64,000 nt of DNA from Terrisporobacter petrolearius (GCF_032598785.1 NZ_CP102984.1), one strand, 5' to 3'; positions 52,497 through 61,893 are shown, numbered from the stretch's first letter. A program made the numbers and translations. Notes: generated by a model from the sequence alone, not told the origin.

Positions 52497-52775
52497 TTAA
52501 GCGCAAACTATCATATGTCTTATTACGTTTTCGTTTATTTTTAAGTTTCTGTCTAATTCTTTTGGAAGATCAGCAGAAGCTTTGAAGTTTACTAACACGT
52601 AGAAACCTTCTGTGAACTTAGCTATTGGGTAAGCTAATTTCTTATTTCCCCATGTGTCAACTTTTTCAACTTCGCCATTAGCTGAGATTACTTCTTGAAC
52701 TTTGTTCATTACTGCTTCTTTAACTTCGTCTTCAGCGTTTGGTCTTACAACGTAAACTAATTCATAATTTTTCAT
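52497..52775 (-). CDS. rpsF: 30S ribosomal protein S6
   Basis: A 92-residue S6, with MKNYELVYVVRPNAEDEVKE at the start, WGNKKLAYPIAKFTEGFYVLVNF near residue 42 and NVIRHMIV at the end. It forms a dimer with S18 on 16S rRNA and leads the operon. GGGAGGTG precedes the ATG. The leader has a hairpin and CCG element resembling the S6:S18-binding autoregulatory motif. Confidence 0.97.
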   Translation of the reverse strand: MKNYELVYVVRPNAEDEVKEAVMNKVQEVISANGEVEKVDTWGNKKLAYPIAKFTEGFYVLVNFKASADLPKELDRNLKINENVIRHMIVCA

Positions 52776-52789
52776 TAAATTTCACCTCC

Positions 52790-52845
52790 CTTTGGACTTA
52801 ACGGCTCCACTTTTGCAGAGCAGAGAAATGAGAATAAATTCTCAT
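52790..52845 (-). promoter_or_regulatory. rpsF leader, candidate S6:S18-binding RNA element
   Basis: On the minus strand GCTCTGC (52815-52821) pairs with GTGGAGC (52804-52810) around AAAA, followed at once by CCGTTAAGTCC. A hairpin followed by conserved CCG near the rpsF start is the pattern of the S6:S18 autoregulatory motif. A further GAGAAT/ATTCTC palindrome lies upstream. Confidence 0.45.
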
Positions 52846-53052
52846 ACTTATGTATTTTATCACTTATAATAAGCTCTGTCAAACTATTTATACCTAATTT
52901 TACTTTGTATAATTTAATAATAGTTTTATATTTATTTAGTGTTTAAAAATTTTATTTATTTTATTCAATTTATGTATATTTTTATTGCTTCTGATAAATA
53001 ATACAAGTATATATAGCCCCCATAACTTAAATATATTTCATCCCAATCTCCC

Positions 53053-53080
53053 AAATGGATAGCTTAATAGCTATCCATTT
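53053..53080. terminator. Hairpin 2 downstream of the aminotransferase gene
   Basis: AAATGGATAGCT (53053-53064) pairs perfectly with AGCTATCCATTT (53069-53080), loop TAAT. It is a second stem-loop between rpsF and the aminotransferase gene. The minus-strand tail is not T-rich, so it may be a structural or backup element. Confidence 0.5.
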
Positions 53081-53093
53081 TAAATTAAATTAA

Positions 53094-53122
53094 AAACGGA
53101 CAAAGAAAACCTTTGCCCGATT
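53094..53122 (-). terminator. Terminator of the aminotransferase gene
   Basis: CGGGCAAAG pairs with CTTTGTCCG (one G-U pair), loop GTTTT, followed by five T on the minus strand. Confidence 0.85.
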
Positions 53123-53157
53123 TTTAGTATTAACCTATCTTACAAGTTTTATACAAA

Positions 53158-54378
53158 TTATTTATTTGTAGCTAACTCTTTTTCTTCGTTCTTAGCTAAT
53201 TCTTCTCTTAAAACTTCTCCCATTCTCTTTATACCTTCTATTATTTTTTCTTCAGGCATGTTTGAATAGTTAAGTCTACAAGTATTGTATACTCCTCCGT
53301 TTGGATAGAAAGACTCACCTGGAACATAAGCTACATTCTTCTCTAGGCATTTTTTAGCCATTTCACCAGCATTAATTCCTTTAGGGAATGTGACCCAAGT
53401 AAATAGCCCTCCTTGTGGATGTGTAAACTCAACACAAGCTGGGAATTCTTCTTTCATAGTTTGTAACATTACATCTCTACGTTTAACATAACATGCTTTT
53501 ATTTTTTCAACATGCTCATCTAAGTCATAAATATCCATAAATTTACTTACTTCCATTTGACTTATTGTAGATGCTTGTAAGTCAGCTCCTTGCTTACAAA
53601 TATTAAATTTAGCTAATATTTTTGGAGCAGCACAAGTCCATCCTAATCTATATCCTGGACAGAATATTTTTGAGAAAGTTCCAAGATATATTACTAACCC
53701 CTTAGTATCTAATGATTTTAGAGATGGTAAACTCTCTCCATCAAATCTTAATTCCCCATATGGATTGTCTTCTATTACAGGTATTTCATATTTATTTACT
53801 ATTTCCATAAATTTAAGACGTCTTTCTAATGGCCATGTTCTACCTGAAGGATTTTGGAAATCTGGTATTACATATATCATTTTAACTTTGTCATTTGAAG
53901 CTAAAACCTTTTCTAAGTCTTCCATTATCATACCATCATTGTCAGTGTCAATTTCGATAAACTCTGGCTCATATGCTTTCATTGCATTTAATGCTCCCAT
54001 ATAAGATGGACTTTCACATAAAATCACATCACCTTTGTCTATAAATGTCTTTCCAGAAAAATCAAGACCTTGTTGAGATCCACTAGTTATTAATATATCA
54101 TCTGGACCTACATTAGTTTTTAGCGTGTTGTTCATTCTTGCTGAAATTTTTTGTCTTAATGGAAGATATCCTTCAGTTGATGTGTACTGTAATGCTGTTC
54201 TTCCTTGCTCTTCTAATACTGCCACTGATACCTTCTTCATTTCCTCCACTGGAAATAATTCTGGAGCAGGCATCCCACCTGCGAAAGATATTACCTCTGG
54301 TCTAGCTGTAAGTTTTAACAACTCACGTATCGCTGATCCTTCAATTTTACTCATTCTGTCTGCAAATCTAACTGCCAT
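53158..54378 (-). CDS. PLP-dependent aminotransferase (LysN / 2-aminoadipate type)
   Basis: A 406-residue fold type I aminotransferase of the LysN/MocR-core group without a DNA-binding domain. Visible features: ISFAGGMPAPELFP near residue 30, TSGSQQGLDFSGKTFIDKGD near 98, YVIPDFQNPSGRTW near 169, IEDNPYGELRF near 204 and the cofactor lysine in LGTFSKIFCPGYRLGW near 234. Relatives use 2-aminoadipate, branched-chain or aromatic amino acids with 2-oxoglutarate; the substrate cannot be fixed by eye. GGGGG precedes the ATG. It is transcribed alone. Confidence 0.9.
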   Translation of the reverse strand: MAVRFADRMSKIEGSAIRELLKLTARPEVISFAGGMPAPELFPVEEMKKVSVAVLEEQGRTALQYTSTEGYLPLRQKISARMNNTLKTNVGPDDILITSGSQQGLDFSGKTFIDKGDVILCESPSYMGALNAMKAYEPEFIEIDTDNDGMIMEDLEKVLASNDKVKMIYVIPDFQNPSGRTWPLERRLKFMEIVNKYEIPVIEDNPYGELRFDGESLPSLKSLDTKGLVIYLGTFSKIFCPGYRLGWTCAAPKILAKFNICKQGADLQASTISQMEVSKFMDIYDLDEHVEKIKACYVKRRDVMLQTMKEEFPACVEFTHPQGGLFTWVTFPKGINAGEMAKKCLEKNVAYVPGESFYPNGGVYNTCRLNYSNMPEEKIIEGIKRMGEVLREELAKNEEKELATNK

Positions 54379-54457
54379 GTTAAAGCACCCCCTATATATT
54401 ACCTAATGATCTATATAAATTTTATTAGGTTACTACAACTGTTTAACTAAAGCCTTC

Positions 54458-54643
54458 CTATTTACTTACAACTTTCTTTATTCTTTTTTCCAAAGTTTGT
54501 CTATCTAACATAATCAATCTCTTACAGTTAGTGCATTTAATCTTTATATCCATGCCTACTCTAACTATTTCAAATTGTTTACATCCACAAGCATGTTGTT
54601 TTTTTAGTTCTACTATATCACCTAAATTAAGATCCATTGGCAT
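54458..54643 (-). CDS. DUF951 family protein (YyzM-like)
   Basis: A 61-residue protein beginning MPMDLNLGDIVELKKQHACG, with CGCKQFEIVRVGMDIKIKC and CTNCKRLIMLDR. The cysteines may bind zinc. DUF951 (YyzM in Bacillus) is commonly found next to parB near the origin; function unknown. The ATG ten bases after GGAGG was chosen over a TTG too close to that site. Confidence 0.9.
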   Translation of the reverse strand: MPMDLNLGDIVELKKQHACGCKQFEIVRVGMDIKIKCTNCKRLIMLDRQTLEKRIKKVVSK

Positions 54644-55098
54644 AAACAATCAACCTCCTTACTAATTTAGATTTTGCTTTTGTTGCATTAGTTTTTATGA
54701 CATTTAATAGTTCTCCCAAAACATTAAACACCATTTCATTGTTTTATGTTTTCAGTTGAAAATCAATAAATACAACACCACTTTTTATAATAAATATTTT
54801 AAGAAGTAGTATTAATATGAACCTTAATAATTGCTTTGTCTTAATTATCTTTAGTCGATAGAAATGAATTAAGACTGATAATACTATTTACTTTAATAAA
54901 ATTATTTAACTTTATTGCTTCAGTCTTTAAATAAAAAATCTTTTATTTATTCTATTTATATATAATTATAATGAGAAATTGCTTCAATACCATAATTATA
55001 CCAATTGAGTATACAAATGTAAATTTGTTATTATCATATTTTTTAAATAATCACAGCAATAAAAAGCTTTTCCATAGTAATATTTAATATGTCAAATA
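54644..55098. other. 455-base AT-rich gap with no gene
   Basis: No open frame with a ribosome binding site was seen on either strand. The only structure noted is a 9-bp stem GTCTTAATT (54838-54846) with AATTAAGAC (54867-54875) and a 20-base loop. There is no clear terminator after the RstA-like gene. Confidence 0.5.
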
Positions 55099-56391
55099 TT
55101 ATATAATATTTAACTCTTTATACATAATAACACCTTTTTGGTAATATTCTAATTCTCTTTCTTTTGATATACTCGAATATAACTTACCTAATTCAATGTA
55201 TAAACTAGCTAATATTTTCTTACTTTCTAATCCTTTTGCAATATCTATGCACTTGTTTAAATAATCGATTGATGTTTCTACTTCATCCTTATTATTATAC
55301 ATATCAGAATAGAATTTTAGTGACTTATACTCATAGTACTTATCTTTATTTTTAATAGATGACACTAGGGCTAATTTACAATATCTTTGAGCCATCTCAT
55401 ATTCGCCTCTTTTTACATAAGAATCAATCATATTAAACAAACTTTCCATCATATATTGGTTTTCATCTCTCTTTGTAATATCATATACTTTTTGAGAGTA
55501 TTCTAAGTGTTTATCTATATCTCCCATTTCTGAGTAAATTTTACTCATAGACAAATATACTTTAGCCAATCTATTTTTGTTTTCTTCTTTTTCTATTATT
55601 TCTAATGCTTTATTAAAGCATTCTTTAGATTCAGCAAATTTCCCAATGTTTAGTAGATTTTTAGCTTTTAGTACTAAAATATTAACCTCTTCTTTTATAC
55701 AATCTTCATTATCTATTTTGTCTATTTTTTCCATAAACTCTAATGACTTCTGAGGTTGATTTAATTTCATGTAACACTCAGAAATTTTACTGTATAACTC
55801 TTTGTATATGTCTGCATCTTCTATGTTACTTTCGTCTAGTACCTCTTTTGCAAACATAAAATGAGTTAAAGCCCCCTTGTAGAATTCATCTATCATATAT
55901 ATATTTCCTATATTAACATAGCAATTGTATATATCGTCTTTATCTTCATTTTTTATAAAGTAATATAGTGCTTTTTCGTAATAATATACAGCACAAGTAT
56001 AATCTCCTTTTTTGCAATTAATCTCAGCTAATAGATTATTACATTTCCCGTAATTTTCATTTAATTTGTACTCTTTACATATATCTATAATTTCTTTTAT
56101 TTGTTCTTCTGCTTTTTCCAATTCATCACATTTAATATAAATTTCACTTTTTAGTATAAGATTATCTGTTATTTTTTTAGATTGCATCTCTTTTGTTTCT
56201 AGTAAATAGTCTACACTTACCCCTAATTTATTCGACAAATATTCCAACAGCTCATAGCTTGTATGTGATTTGTCTCTTTCAATATGACTTATTTGAGCTG
56301 CTGTAATTCTATCTCCAGCTAATTCCTTCAATGTCATATTTTGCTCTTTTCTAAGCCTTTTTATTTTTTCCCCTAAACTTAATATATTCAT
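55099..56391 (-). CDS. rstA: RstA-like regulator (HTH plus TPR, RRNPP type)
   Basis: A 430-residue protein with an N-terminal XRE-type helix-turn-helix (LGEKIKRLRKEQNMTLKELA, then AAQISHIERDKS, residues 6-63) and about eight TPR repeats (residues 75-425), the layout of RRNPP peptide-responsive regulators. In Clostridioides difficile RstA has this layout and lies near parB close to the origin, where it promotes sporulation and represses toxin and motility genes. Synteny and the start pattern support orthology but I could not align them. No peptide pheromone gene is visible next to it. Confidence 0.65.
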   Translation of the reverse strand: MNILSLGEKIKRLRKEQNMTLKELAGDRITAAQISHIERDKSHTSYELLEYLSNKLGVSVDYLLETKEMQSKKITDNLILKSEIYIKCDELEKAEEQIKEIIDICKEYKLNENYGKCNNLLAEINCKKGDYTCAVYYYEKALYYFIKNEDKDDIYNCYVNIGNIYMIDEFYKGALTHFMFAKEVLDESNIEDADIYKELYSKISECYMKLNQPQKSLEFMEKIDKIDNEDCIKEEVNILVLKAKNLLNIGKFAESKECFNKALEIIEKEENKNRLAKVYLSMSKIYSEMGDIDKHLEYSQKVYDITKRDENQYMMESLFNMIDSYVKRGEYEMAQRYCKLALVSSIKNKDKYYEYKSLKFYSDMYNNKDEVETSIDYLNKCIDIAKGLESKKILASLYIELGKLYSSISKERELEYYQKGVIMYKELNII

Positions 56392-56571
56392 TAATATTTG
56401 CTCCCCCCCTTTTTAAGTTGTTATTATTTTATAATATAATTATAACTTATATTTACATTAAAAACATCACTAAAATATTCCTTTTTCTAATTATATTTTT
56501 TGTGTATAAATATTTAATATTATAAAAAAATACATTAAAGATTCAGTTTAAATTATAAATTTTTTATATAT

Positions 56572-56608
56572 AAAAAGAAGGTATTAATCAAATTAATACC
56601 TTCTTTTT
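56572..56608 (-). terminator. Terminator of parA-parB
   Basis: AAAAAGAAGGTATTAAT (56572-56588) pairs perfectly with ATTAATACCTTCTTTTT (56592-56608) with a three-base loop, and a T tail on the minus strand. Confidence 0.92.
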
Positions 56609-56612
56609 TTCA

Positions 56613-57482
56613 TTAATCTTCATCCATCATCATGGATAAGATGTCATTCAATTCGTCTTGATTATTGTAAACTATTTCTATTTTACCTTTTTTCTTACCC
56701 TTTGATATATTTACCTGTGTACCAAATATATTAGAAAGTCTTTCTTCCGCATCAATTATATAAATATCTTTTTGCTTATTTTCCGATTTCTTAACTTGTT
56801 TGTTACAAATAATTTTTTTTGCCATTTCTTCTACTACTCTAACAGATAAATCATCTTTAACTATTTTGTTAGCTACTTCTAATTGCTGATCATGATTTTC
56901 TATTCTAAGTAATGCTTTTCCATGACCAGGTGTTATTTCTCCATTTTCAATCATTTTAATTACTTTTTTCTGCAAATTTAGTAGTCTTAAAGTATTTGTA
57001 ATATGAGGTCTGCTTTTTCCCACTGCCTCTGATAGCTCTTCTTGAGTAACCTTATAGTTATCTATTAAGCTTTTATAGGCTAAAGCTTCTTCTATTGCAT
57101 TTAAATCTTCCCTTTGCAAGTTTTCTATAAGAGCAATTTCCATTATATCTTTAACTGGTATATCCTTAATTACAGCAGGTATTTCTTCTTTCCCCGCCAT
57201 AATAGATGCTCTATATCTTCTTTCACCCGCTATAATAATATAATTAGCCTCACCTGTAGGCTTTAAAACTATTGGTTGTAGCACTCCTACATTTTTTATA
57301 GAATCAGATAAAACTTTTATTTTATCTTCATCAAATTCTTTTCTTGGTTGGTTTTTGTTAGGTCGTATATCGCTCAACTTTATTTGTACAATCTCTTTTT
57401 TATCAACCTCATCATTTATTTCAGGGATTAAAGCGCTAAGACCTTTTCCTAATCTTTTACTTCTTCTAGGTGTATTATCCAT
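56613..57482 (-). CDS. parB: Chromosome partitioning protein ParB (Spo0J)
   Basis: A 289-residue ParB CTPase that loads at parS and slides on DNA. The N-terminal CTP-binding part has IRPNKNQPRKEFDEDK near residue 39 and IIAGERRYRAS near 84. The helix-turn-helix reads VGKSRPHITNTLRLLNL near 141, then GEITPGHGKALL near 177, with ParB-type contact residues (Arg, Thr, Gly) unlike the Noc paralogue. The C-terminal dimer domain is about 235-289. It begins one base after the parA stop. Confidence 0.95.
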   Translation of the reverse strand: MDNTPRRSKRLGKGLSALIPEINDEVDKKEIVQIKLSDIRPNKNQPRKEFDEDKIKVLSDSIKNVGVLQPIVLKPTGEANYIIIAGERRYRASIMAGKEEIPAVIKDIPVKDIMEIALIENLQREDLNAIEEALAYKSLIDNYKVTQEELSEAVGKSRPHITNTLRLLNLQKKVIKMIENGEITPGHGKALLRIENHDQQLEVANKIVKDDLSVRVVEEMAKKIICNKQVKKSENKQKDIYIIDAEERLSNIFGTQVNISKGKKKGKIEIVYNNQDELNDILSMMMDED

Positions 57483-57483
57483 A

Positions 57484-58257
57484 CTATATTACATCCTCCT
57501 CTAATTCAATAAATTCTTCTGCTAGTTCTTTATATGCTAATGTTCCCCTACATTTTGAATCATAATAAATCACCGGTTTTCCATAGCTTGGTGCCTCAGC
57601 AAGTCTTACATTTCTAGGAATTAATGTAGTGTATACACTCCCTTTGAAGTATTTTTTTACTTCTTCAACAACTTGAATAGATAAATTTGCTCTTCCATCA
57701 AACATACTAAGAACTACACCTTGTATTTCAATCTTAGGATTTAGTCTTTTTTTTACTAGTTTATATGTTGACATTAACTGGCTCACACCTTCTAATGCAT
57801 AATATTCACATTGTATAGGTATTAAGACACTATCAACCGCAGTCAATGAGTTTATAGTAAGCATACCTAAAGAAGGAGGACAGTCTATAAAAATATAGTC
57901 ATATTTATCTTTTATTTTGTCTATACTATCTCTTAGTTTATACTCTCTATCACTTTCATTTGCCAACTCTATTTCTGCGCCAGCTAACTCACTAGCTGCT
58001 GCTACAATCTGTATGTTATCAAACTCTGTTTCAATAATAGCTTCTCTTATATCTAAACCATCTATTATAACTTCATATATAGTATTTTCTACAGTATTTT
58101 TATCAATTCCATAACCACTAGTAGTATTCCCTTGGGGATCCATGTCTAAAACTAATACTTTTTTGCCTAATTGTCCTAAACTCGCACTTAGATTAACATT
58201 AGTTGTTGTCTTTCCTACTCCACCTTTTTGGTTAAAAATTGCTACAGATTTTCCCAT
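57484..58257 (-). CDS. parA: Chromosome partitioning ATPase ParA (Soj)
   Basis: A 257-residue MinD/ParA-type ATPase. The deviant Walker A FNQKGGVGKTTTNVNLSA is at residues 8-25, VLDMDPQGNTTSG near 36 and Walker B YIFIDCPPSLGMLT near 121. It works with ParB in origin segregation and, in Bacillus, controls DnaA activity. Order noc-parA-parB is conserved in Firmicutes. A start directly after a purine-rich region is backed by its match to the family N-terminus. Confidence 0.96.
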   Translation of the reverse strand: MGKSVAIFNQKGGVGKTTTNVNLSASLGQLGKKVLVLDMDPQGNTTSGYGIDKNTVENTIYEVIIDGLDIREAIIETEFDNIQIVAAASELAGAEIELANESDREYKLRDSIDKIKDKYDYIFIDCPPSLGMLTINSLTAVDSVLIPIQCEYYALEGVSQLMSTYKLVKKRLNPKIEIQGVVLSMFDGRANLSIQVVEEVKKYFKGSVYTTLIPRNVRLAEAPSYGKPVIYYDSKCRGTLAYKELAEEFIELEEDVI

Positions 58258-58291
58258 AAAGATTTCCCCCTTTTTTCTTCTTTTAAAAAAA

Positions 58292-58312
58292 GATTACTGC
58301 TAAGCAGTAATC
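58292..58312 (-). terminator. Terminator of noc
   Basis: GATTACTGC pairs perfectly with GCAGTAATC, loop of three, followed by seven T on the minus strand. It separates noc from parA-parB. Confidence 0.85.
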
Positions 58313-58314
58313 CC

Positions 58315-59100
58315 TTATTTTTTAGGAATTTTGACTACAACTTCCATGTAATCTCCTTTATCTATTTCATTATACTTTGCTTCAATTCCTGTATTCTTTA
58401 TGGCATCATATGCTTGTTTTAATGTATTAAGGTATATTCTAATACCTACTGAACATTTTATATTTTGTTTCTTTTCAGGTTCGCTCTCTGCTCTTAAAGC
58501 CTCTAATGTATCATTAATTAATTTTTCCGTTTTCTTAACTGTAAGCTCTTGTTTAACTACTTTTTGAATAATTTCCATCATTAGTTCTTCGCTAGGCAAC
58601 TTAAGCAATGCTCTTGCATGTCTTTCAGTCAAACTATTTTCAACAAGATATTGCTTTACACTATTAGGAAGTTTTAATATTCTAAGTTTATTAGCTATAG
58701 TTGATTGATTTTTACCTAATTTTTCAGCCAACTGTTGTTGGGTAAAATTATGTTCTTTTATTAAGTTCTCATATCCTAAAGATTCCTCTATAAAGTTCAA
58801 ATCTTCTCTTTGTAAATTTTCTAATAAAGCTAGAACTGCAGAATATTGATCTGACATATTATTTATTATTGCTGGTATAGTTTTTAGCTCAGCTAATTTT
58901 GCTGCTCTTAATCTTCTTTCCCCTGCAACTAACTCGTATCCATCTTCTTTTTGTCTAACAGTAATTGGTTGAAGTATTCCGTACTCTTTTATAGATTTAC
59001 TTAATTCTTCTAATGCATTGATTGAAAATACTTTTCTTGGTTGATATGGATTAGGAATTATTTTATCAACTGGTATCTCTTTAACTATTTTTTCTTCCAT
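58315..59100 (-). CDS. noc: Nucleoid occlusion protein Noc
   Basis: A 261-residue ParB paralogue. It has the ParB-type CTP-binding part (PNPYQPRKVF near residue 16, GERRLRAAKL near 60, ENLQREDLNFIEE near 93). Its recognition helix is KNQSTIANKLRILKL followed by LTERHARALL. The Gln, Lys and Arg in this segment are those that give Bacillus Noc, rather than ParB, its site preference. However, the very N-terminal membrane-targeting helix of Bacillus Noc is not obvious. Noc blocks Z-ring assembly over the chromosome. It lies between rsmG and parA, as expected. Confidence 0.9.
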   Translation of the reverse strand: MEEKIVKEIPVDKIIPNPYQPRKVFSINALEELSKSIKEYGILQPITVRQKEDGYELVAGERRLRAAKLAELKTIPAIINNMSDQYSAVLALLENLQREDLNFIEESLGYENLIKEHNFTQQQLAEKLGKNQSTIANKLRILKLPNSVKQYLVENSLTERHARALLKLPSEELMMEIIQKVVKQELTVKKTEKLINDTLEALRAESEPEKKQNIKCSVGIRIYLNTLKQAYDAIKNTGIEAKYNEIDKGDYMEVVVKIPKK

Positions 59101-59163
59101 AACATCCCTCTCTTATTGATAAATATATTTTTACTGCAATTTATGTAAATTTATTTTGATTTT

Positions 59164-59202
59164 TTACTCACAAAGGGAAACTACTTCCCTTTATGAGTAT
59201 TT
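59164..59202. other. Stem-loop between rsmG and noc
   Basis: ACTCA plus AAAGGGAA pairs with TTCCCTTT plus TGAGT (one mismatch) around ACTAC. The T-rich tail is on the plus strand, opposite to the genes, so it is not a standard terminator for rsmG. Confidence 0.45.
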
Positions 59203-59248
59203 ATTTCTTCATTTAATATTATTTTCCTTCTATATTTCTCTATATTAT

Positions 59249-59968
59249 TTATTTTATAGGATTTTTAGATGGTTTACCTGCTTTTCTTGGATATTTTGAT
59301 GGGGTACTCTTTATTTTTTTAAATACTAATATATTGTGATTTAATTCTAAATCAGATAACTTAATATCTATTTTTTCAACAAATTCTATTCCCAAAGTTT
59401 CCATAGCTGCTTTTGACTCTTCTAGCTCTAAGTTAGCATTTGGTCCTTTAAGACATATAAAATATCCCCCAACTTTTACAAATGGAACACAAAACTCCAT
59501 TAATATTGGTAATCCGGCAACAGCCCTTGCTGTAGCTACATCATACTGTTCTCTGTACTCTTCGATTTTACCAAAATCTTCAGCTCGCCCATGAATAAAT
59601 TCTATCCCTTTTAAATTTAATTCACTAGCCACCTCTTGTAAAAAGTTTATTCTTTTATTTAGAGAATCTAATAAAGTTAGATTTAAATTTTCTAAACAAA
59701 TTTTTAGTGGCATACCAGGAAAACCTGCCCCAGTACCCACATCTATTAATGATATATCATCAGTTATATAATTATTAGTTACAGCTGATATAGAGTCCAA
59801 AAAATGCTTAATATATACTTCTTTTTCTTCCTCTATACCTGTTAAGTTCATTACTTTGTTCCATTCAACTAATATTTCTCTGTATTTTTTAAAATTTTGA
59901 AGCTTTTCATCAGTAGCTTCTAGACCAAAGCCTTCTATTCCTACTTTTAATACTTCTAAGTTATTCAT
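59249..59968 (-). CDS. rsmG: 16S rRNA (guanine527-N7)-methyltransferase RsmG
   Basis: A 239-residue RsmG (GidB). It has WNKVMNLTGIEEEKEVYIKHFLDS near residue 35, the SAM-binding DVGTGAGFPGMPLKI near 76, and HGRAEDFG and ATARAVAGL near 128-153. It methylates G527 of 16S rRNA; loss gives low-level streptomycin resistance. Its start overlaps the end of mnmG by eight bases. The basic tail KYPRKAGKPSKNPIK is typical. Confidence 0.96.
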   Translation of the reverse strand: MNNLEVLKVGIEGFGLEATDEKLQNFKKYREILVEWNKVMNLTGIEEEKEVYIKHFLDSISAVTNNYITDDISLIDVGTGAGFPGMPLKICLENLNLTLLDSLNKRINFLQEVASELNLKGIEFIHGRAEDFGKIEEYREQYDVATARAVAGLPILMEFCVPFVKVGGYFICLKGPNANLELEESKAAMETLGIEFVEKIDIKLSDLELNHNILVFKKIKSTPSKYPRKAGKPSKNPIK

Positions 59969-61856
59969 TGCTTCCTCCTCTAGTTTTTCTTATTTGCTCT
60001 AAATAAATAAGTAAAACTGATATATCTGCAGGAGAAACCCCCGAAATACGAGATGCTTGACCTATAGATACTGGCTTTATAGCATCTAGCTTTTGTCTAG
60101 CTTCTAGTCTTAAACCATCTATTGAAGAATAATTCATATCTTCAGGAAGCTTTCTATTTTCTAATTTTTTAAATTGATCTATTTGCTTTAATTGTTTATC
60201 TATATATCCTTCATATTTAGACATAATTACACATTGTTCTTTAACATCATTAGATACCTCTTCTCCAGCACCTTTTCCTATTTGTTCTAAGATGCTATAA
60301 GTAACTTCTGGACGCTTTAGAAATTCATATAATGATAAACCAACTTTTATTTCTGAACCACCAACTTCAGCCAATATATGGTTAACCTCTTTTGGTGTTA
60401 CTCTTTCTATTTTTAGTCTTTTTAATTCTTTTTCAACCTCTGCTTTTTTAGCAATATATCTTTCATATCTATCTTCTTTAACGAGACCTATGTGATGACC
60501 TTTTTCTGTAAGTCTCATATCTGCATTATCTTGTCTTAAGTATAGTCTATATTCTGCTCTAGAAGTCATCATTCTATAAGGTTCATTAGTTCCTTTAGTA
60601 ACTAAGTCATCTATAAGAACTCCTATATATCCCTCTGATCTATCTAGTATAAAAGGTTCTTTCCCATCTATTTTTAGAGCAGCATTTATACCTGCTATAA
60701 GACCTTGAGCCGCTGCTTCTTCATATCCTGAAGTACCATTAAATTGTCCTGCACTGTATAAATTTTCAGTTACTTTTATTTCCAAAGTAGCTTTTAATTG
60801 TGTTGGATCTATGCAGTCATATTCAATTGCATAAGCTGGTCTCATTATTTTAGCATTTTCAAGACCTTTCATAGATTTATATATTTGAACTTGAACTTCA
60901 AAAGGTAAGCTTGTTGATATACCTTGAATATACATTTCTTTTGTATCTAGTCCTTCTGGCTCAATAAATGTTTGATGTGATTCTTTATCATTGAATCTTA
61001 CAACCTTATCTTCTATTGATGGACAATATCTCGCTCCTGTAGCATTAACTTTTCCACCATACATAGCAGATCTTTCAATGTTATCCATAATAACTTTATG
61101 TGTATCCGAATTTGTCCTTGCCAAATAACAAGGAACTTGATCTATCTTTAAATTTTCACTCATAAATGAGAATGGAGTTATTCTTTCATCTCCCTCTTGG
61201 ATTTCCATTTGAGAGAAATCTATACTATCTTTATGAATTCTAGCAGGAGTACCTGTTTTGAATCTTCTCATATTTAAACCTAAATCAACTAATTTATCCG
61301 TTAAAGAAGCTGCATATCCTAACCCATTAGGCCCTTCTTTAAACGTTCCCTCACCTATATAAATTAATGAATTTAAGTAAACTCCAGTTGCAAGTATAAC
61401 TGCCTTAGCATTATAAGAACATCCTAATTTAGTTACTACACCTGTCACAACTTTTCCATCATGAAGTATATCTACAACTTCATCCATAGCTATATCTAAA
61501 TTTGTCTCGTTTTCAAGTGTTTTTTTCATTTCTGTGTGATATTTAAACTTATCTGCTTGTGCTCTTAAAGAATGTACAGCTGGTCCTTTTGCCGTATTTA
61601 GCATTCTACTTTGTATAAATGTCTTATCTACATTTATACCCATTTCTCCACCAAGAGCATCTATTTCTCTAACTAATTGTCCTTTACCAGTTCCACCTAT
61701 AGATGGGTTACATGGCATCATTCCAATTGAATCTAGTGTTAGTGTTATTATTAGGGTTTTATGACCCATTCGCGCTGTAGCTAATGCTGCTTCACATCCA
61801 GCATGTCCTGCTCCAACAACAATTACATCATAATTTCCTGCATTATATGTTTGCAT
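59961..61856 (-). CDS. mnmG: tRNA uridine 5-carboxymethylaminomethyl modification enzyme MnmG
   Basis: A 631-residue FAD enzyme (GidA). The FAD motif VVGAGHAGCEAALATARMG is at residues 14-32; GRYCPSIEDK-type motif (GARYCPSIEDKVVRF near 272) and RAEYRLYLRQDNADMRLTEKG near 437 are family signatures. With MnmE it modifies U34 of tRNAs reading split codon boxes. It follows mnmE by about 90 bases that contain a parS-like site, and overlaps rsmG. AAAGGAG precedes the ATG. Confidence 0.97.
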   Translation of the reverse strand: MQTYNAGNYDVIVVGAGHAGCEAALATARMGHKTLIITLTLDSIGMMPCNPSIGGTGKGQLVREIDALGGEMGINVDKTFIQSRMLNTAKGPAVHSLRAQADKFKYHTEMKKTLENETNLDIAMDEVVDILHDGKVVTGVVTKLGCSYNAKAVILATGVYLNSLIYIGEGTFKEGPNGLGYAASLTDKLVDLGLNMRRFKTGTPARIHKDSIDFSQMEIQEGDERITPFSFMSENLKIDQVPCYLARTNSDTHKVIMDNIERSAMYGGKVNATGARYCPSIEDKVVRFNDKESHQTFIEPEGLDTKEMYIQGISTSLPFEVQVQIYKSMKGLENAKIMRPAYAIEYDCIDPTQLKATLEIKVTENLYSAGQFNGTSGYEEAAAQGLIAGINAALKIDGKEPFILDRSEGYIGVLIDDLVTKGTNEPYRMMTSRAEYRLYLRQDNADMRLTEKGHHIGLVKEDRYERYIAKKAEVEKELKRLKIERVTPKEVNHILAEVGGSEIKVGLSLYEFLKRPEVTYSILEQIGKGAGEEVSNDVKEQCVIMSKYEGYIDKQLKQIDQFKKLENRKLPEDMNYSSIDGLRLEARQKLDAIKPVSIGQASRISGVSPADISVLLIYLEQIRKTRGGSNE

Positions 61857-61877
61857 GTTTTCTCCTTTCTTAAATAA

Positions 61878-61893
61878 TGTTTCACGTTAAACG
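61878..61893. promoter_or_regulatory. parS-like site 2
   Basis: TGTTTCACGTTAAACG matches the parS consensus TGTTTCACGTGAAACA at 14 of 16 positions. It lies in the short gap between mnmE and mnmG, close to the parA-parB genes. Confidence 0.65.
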
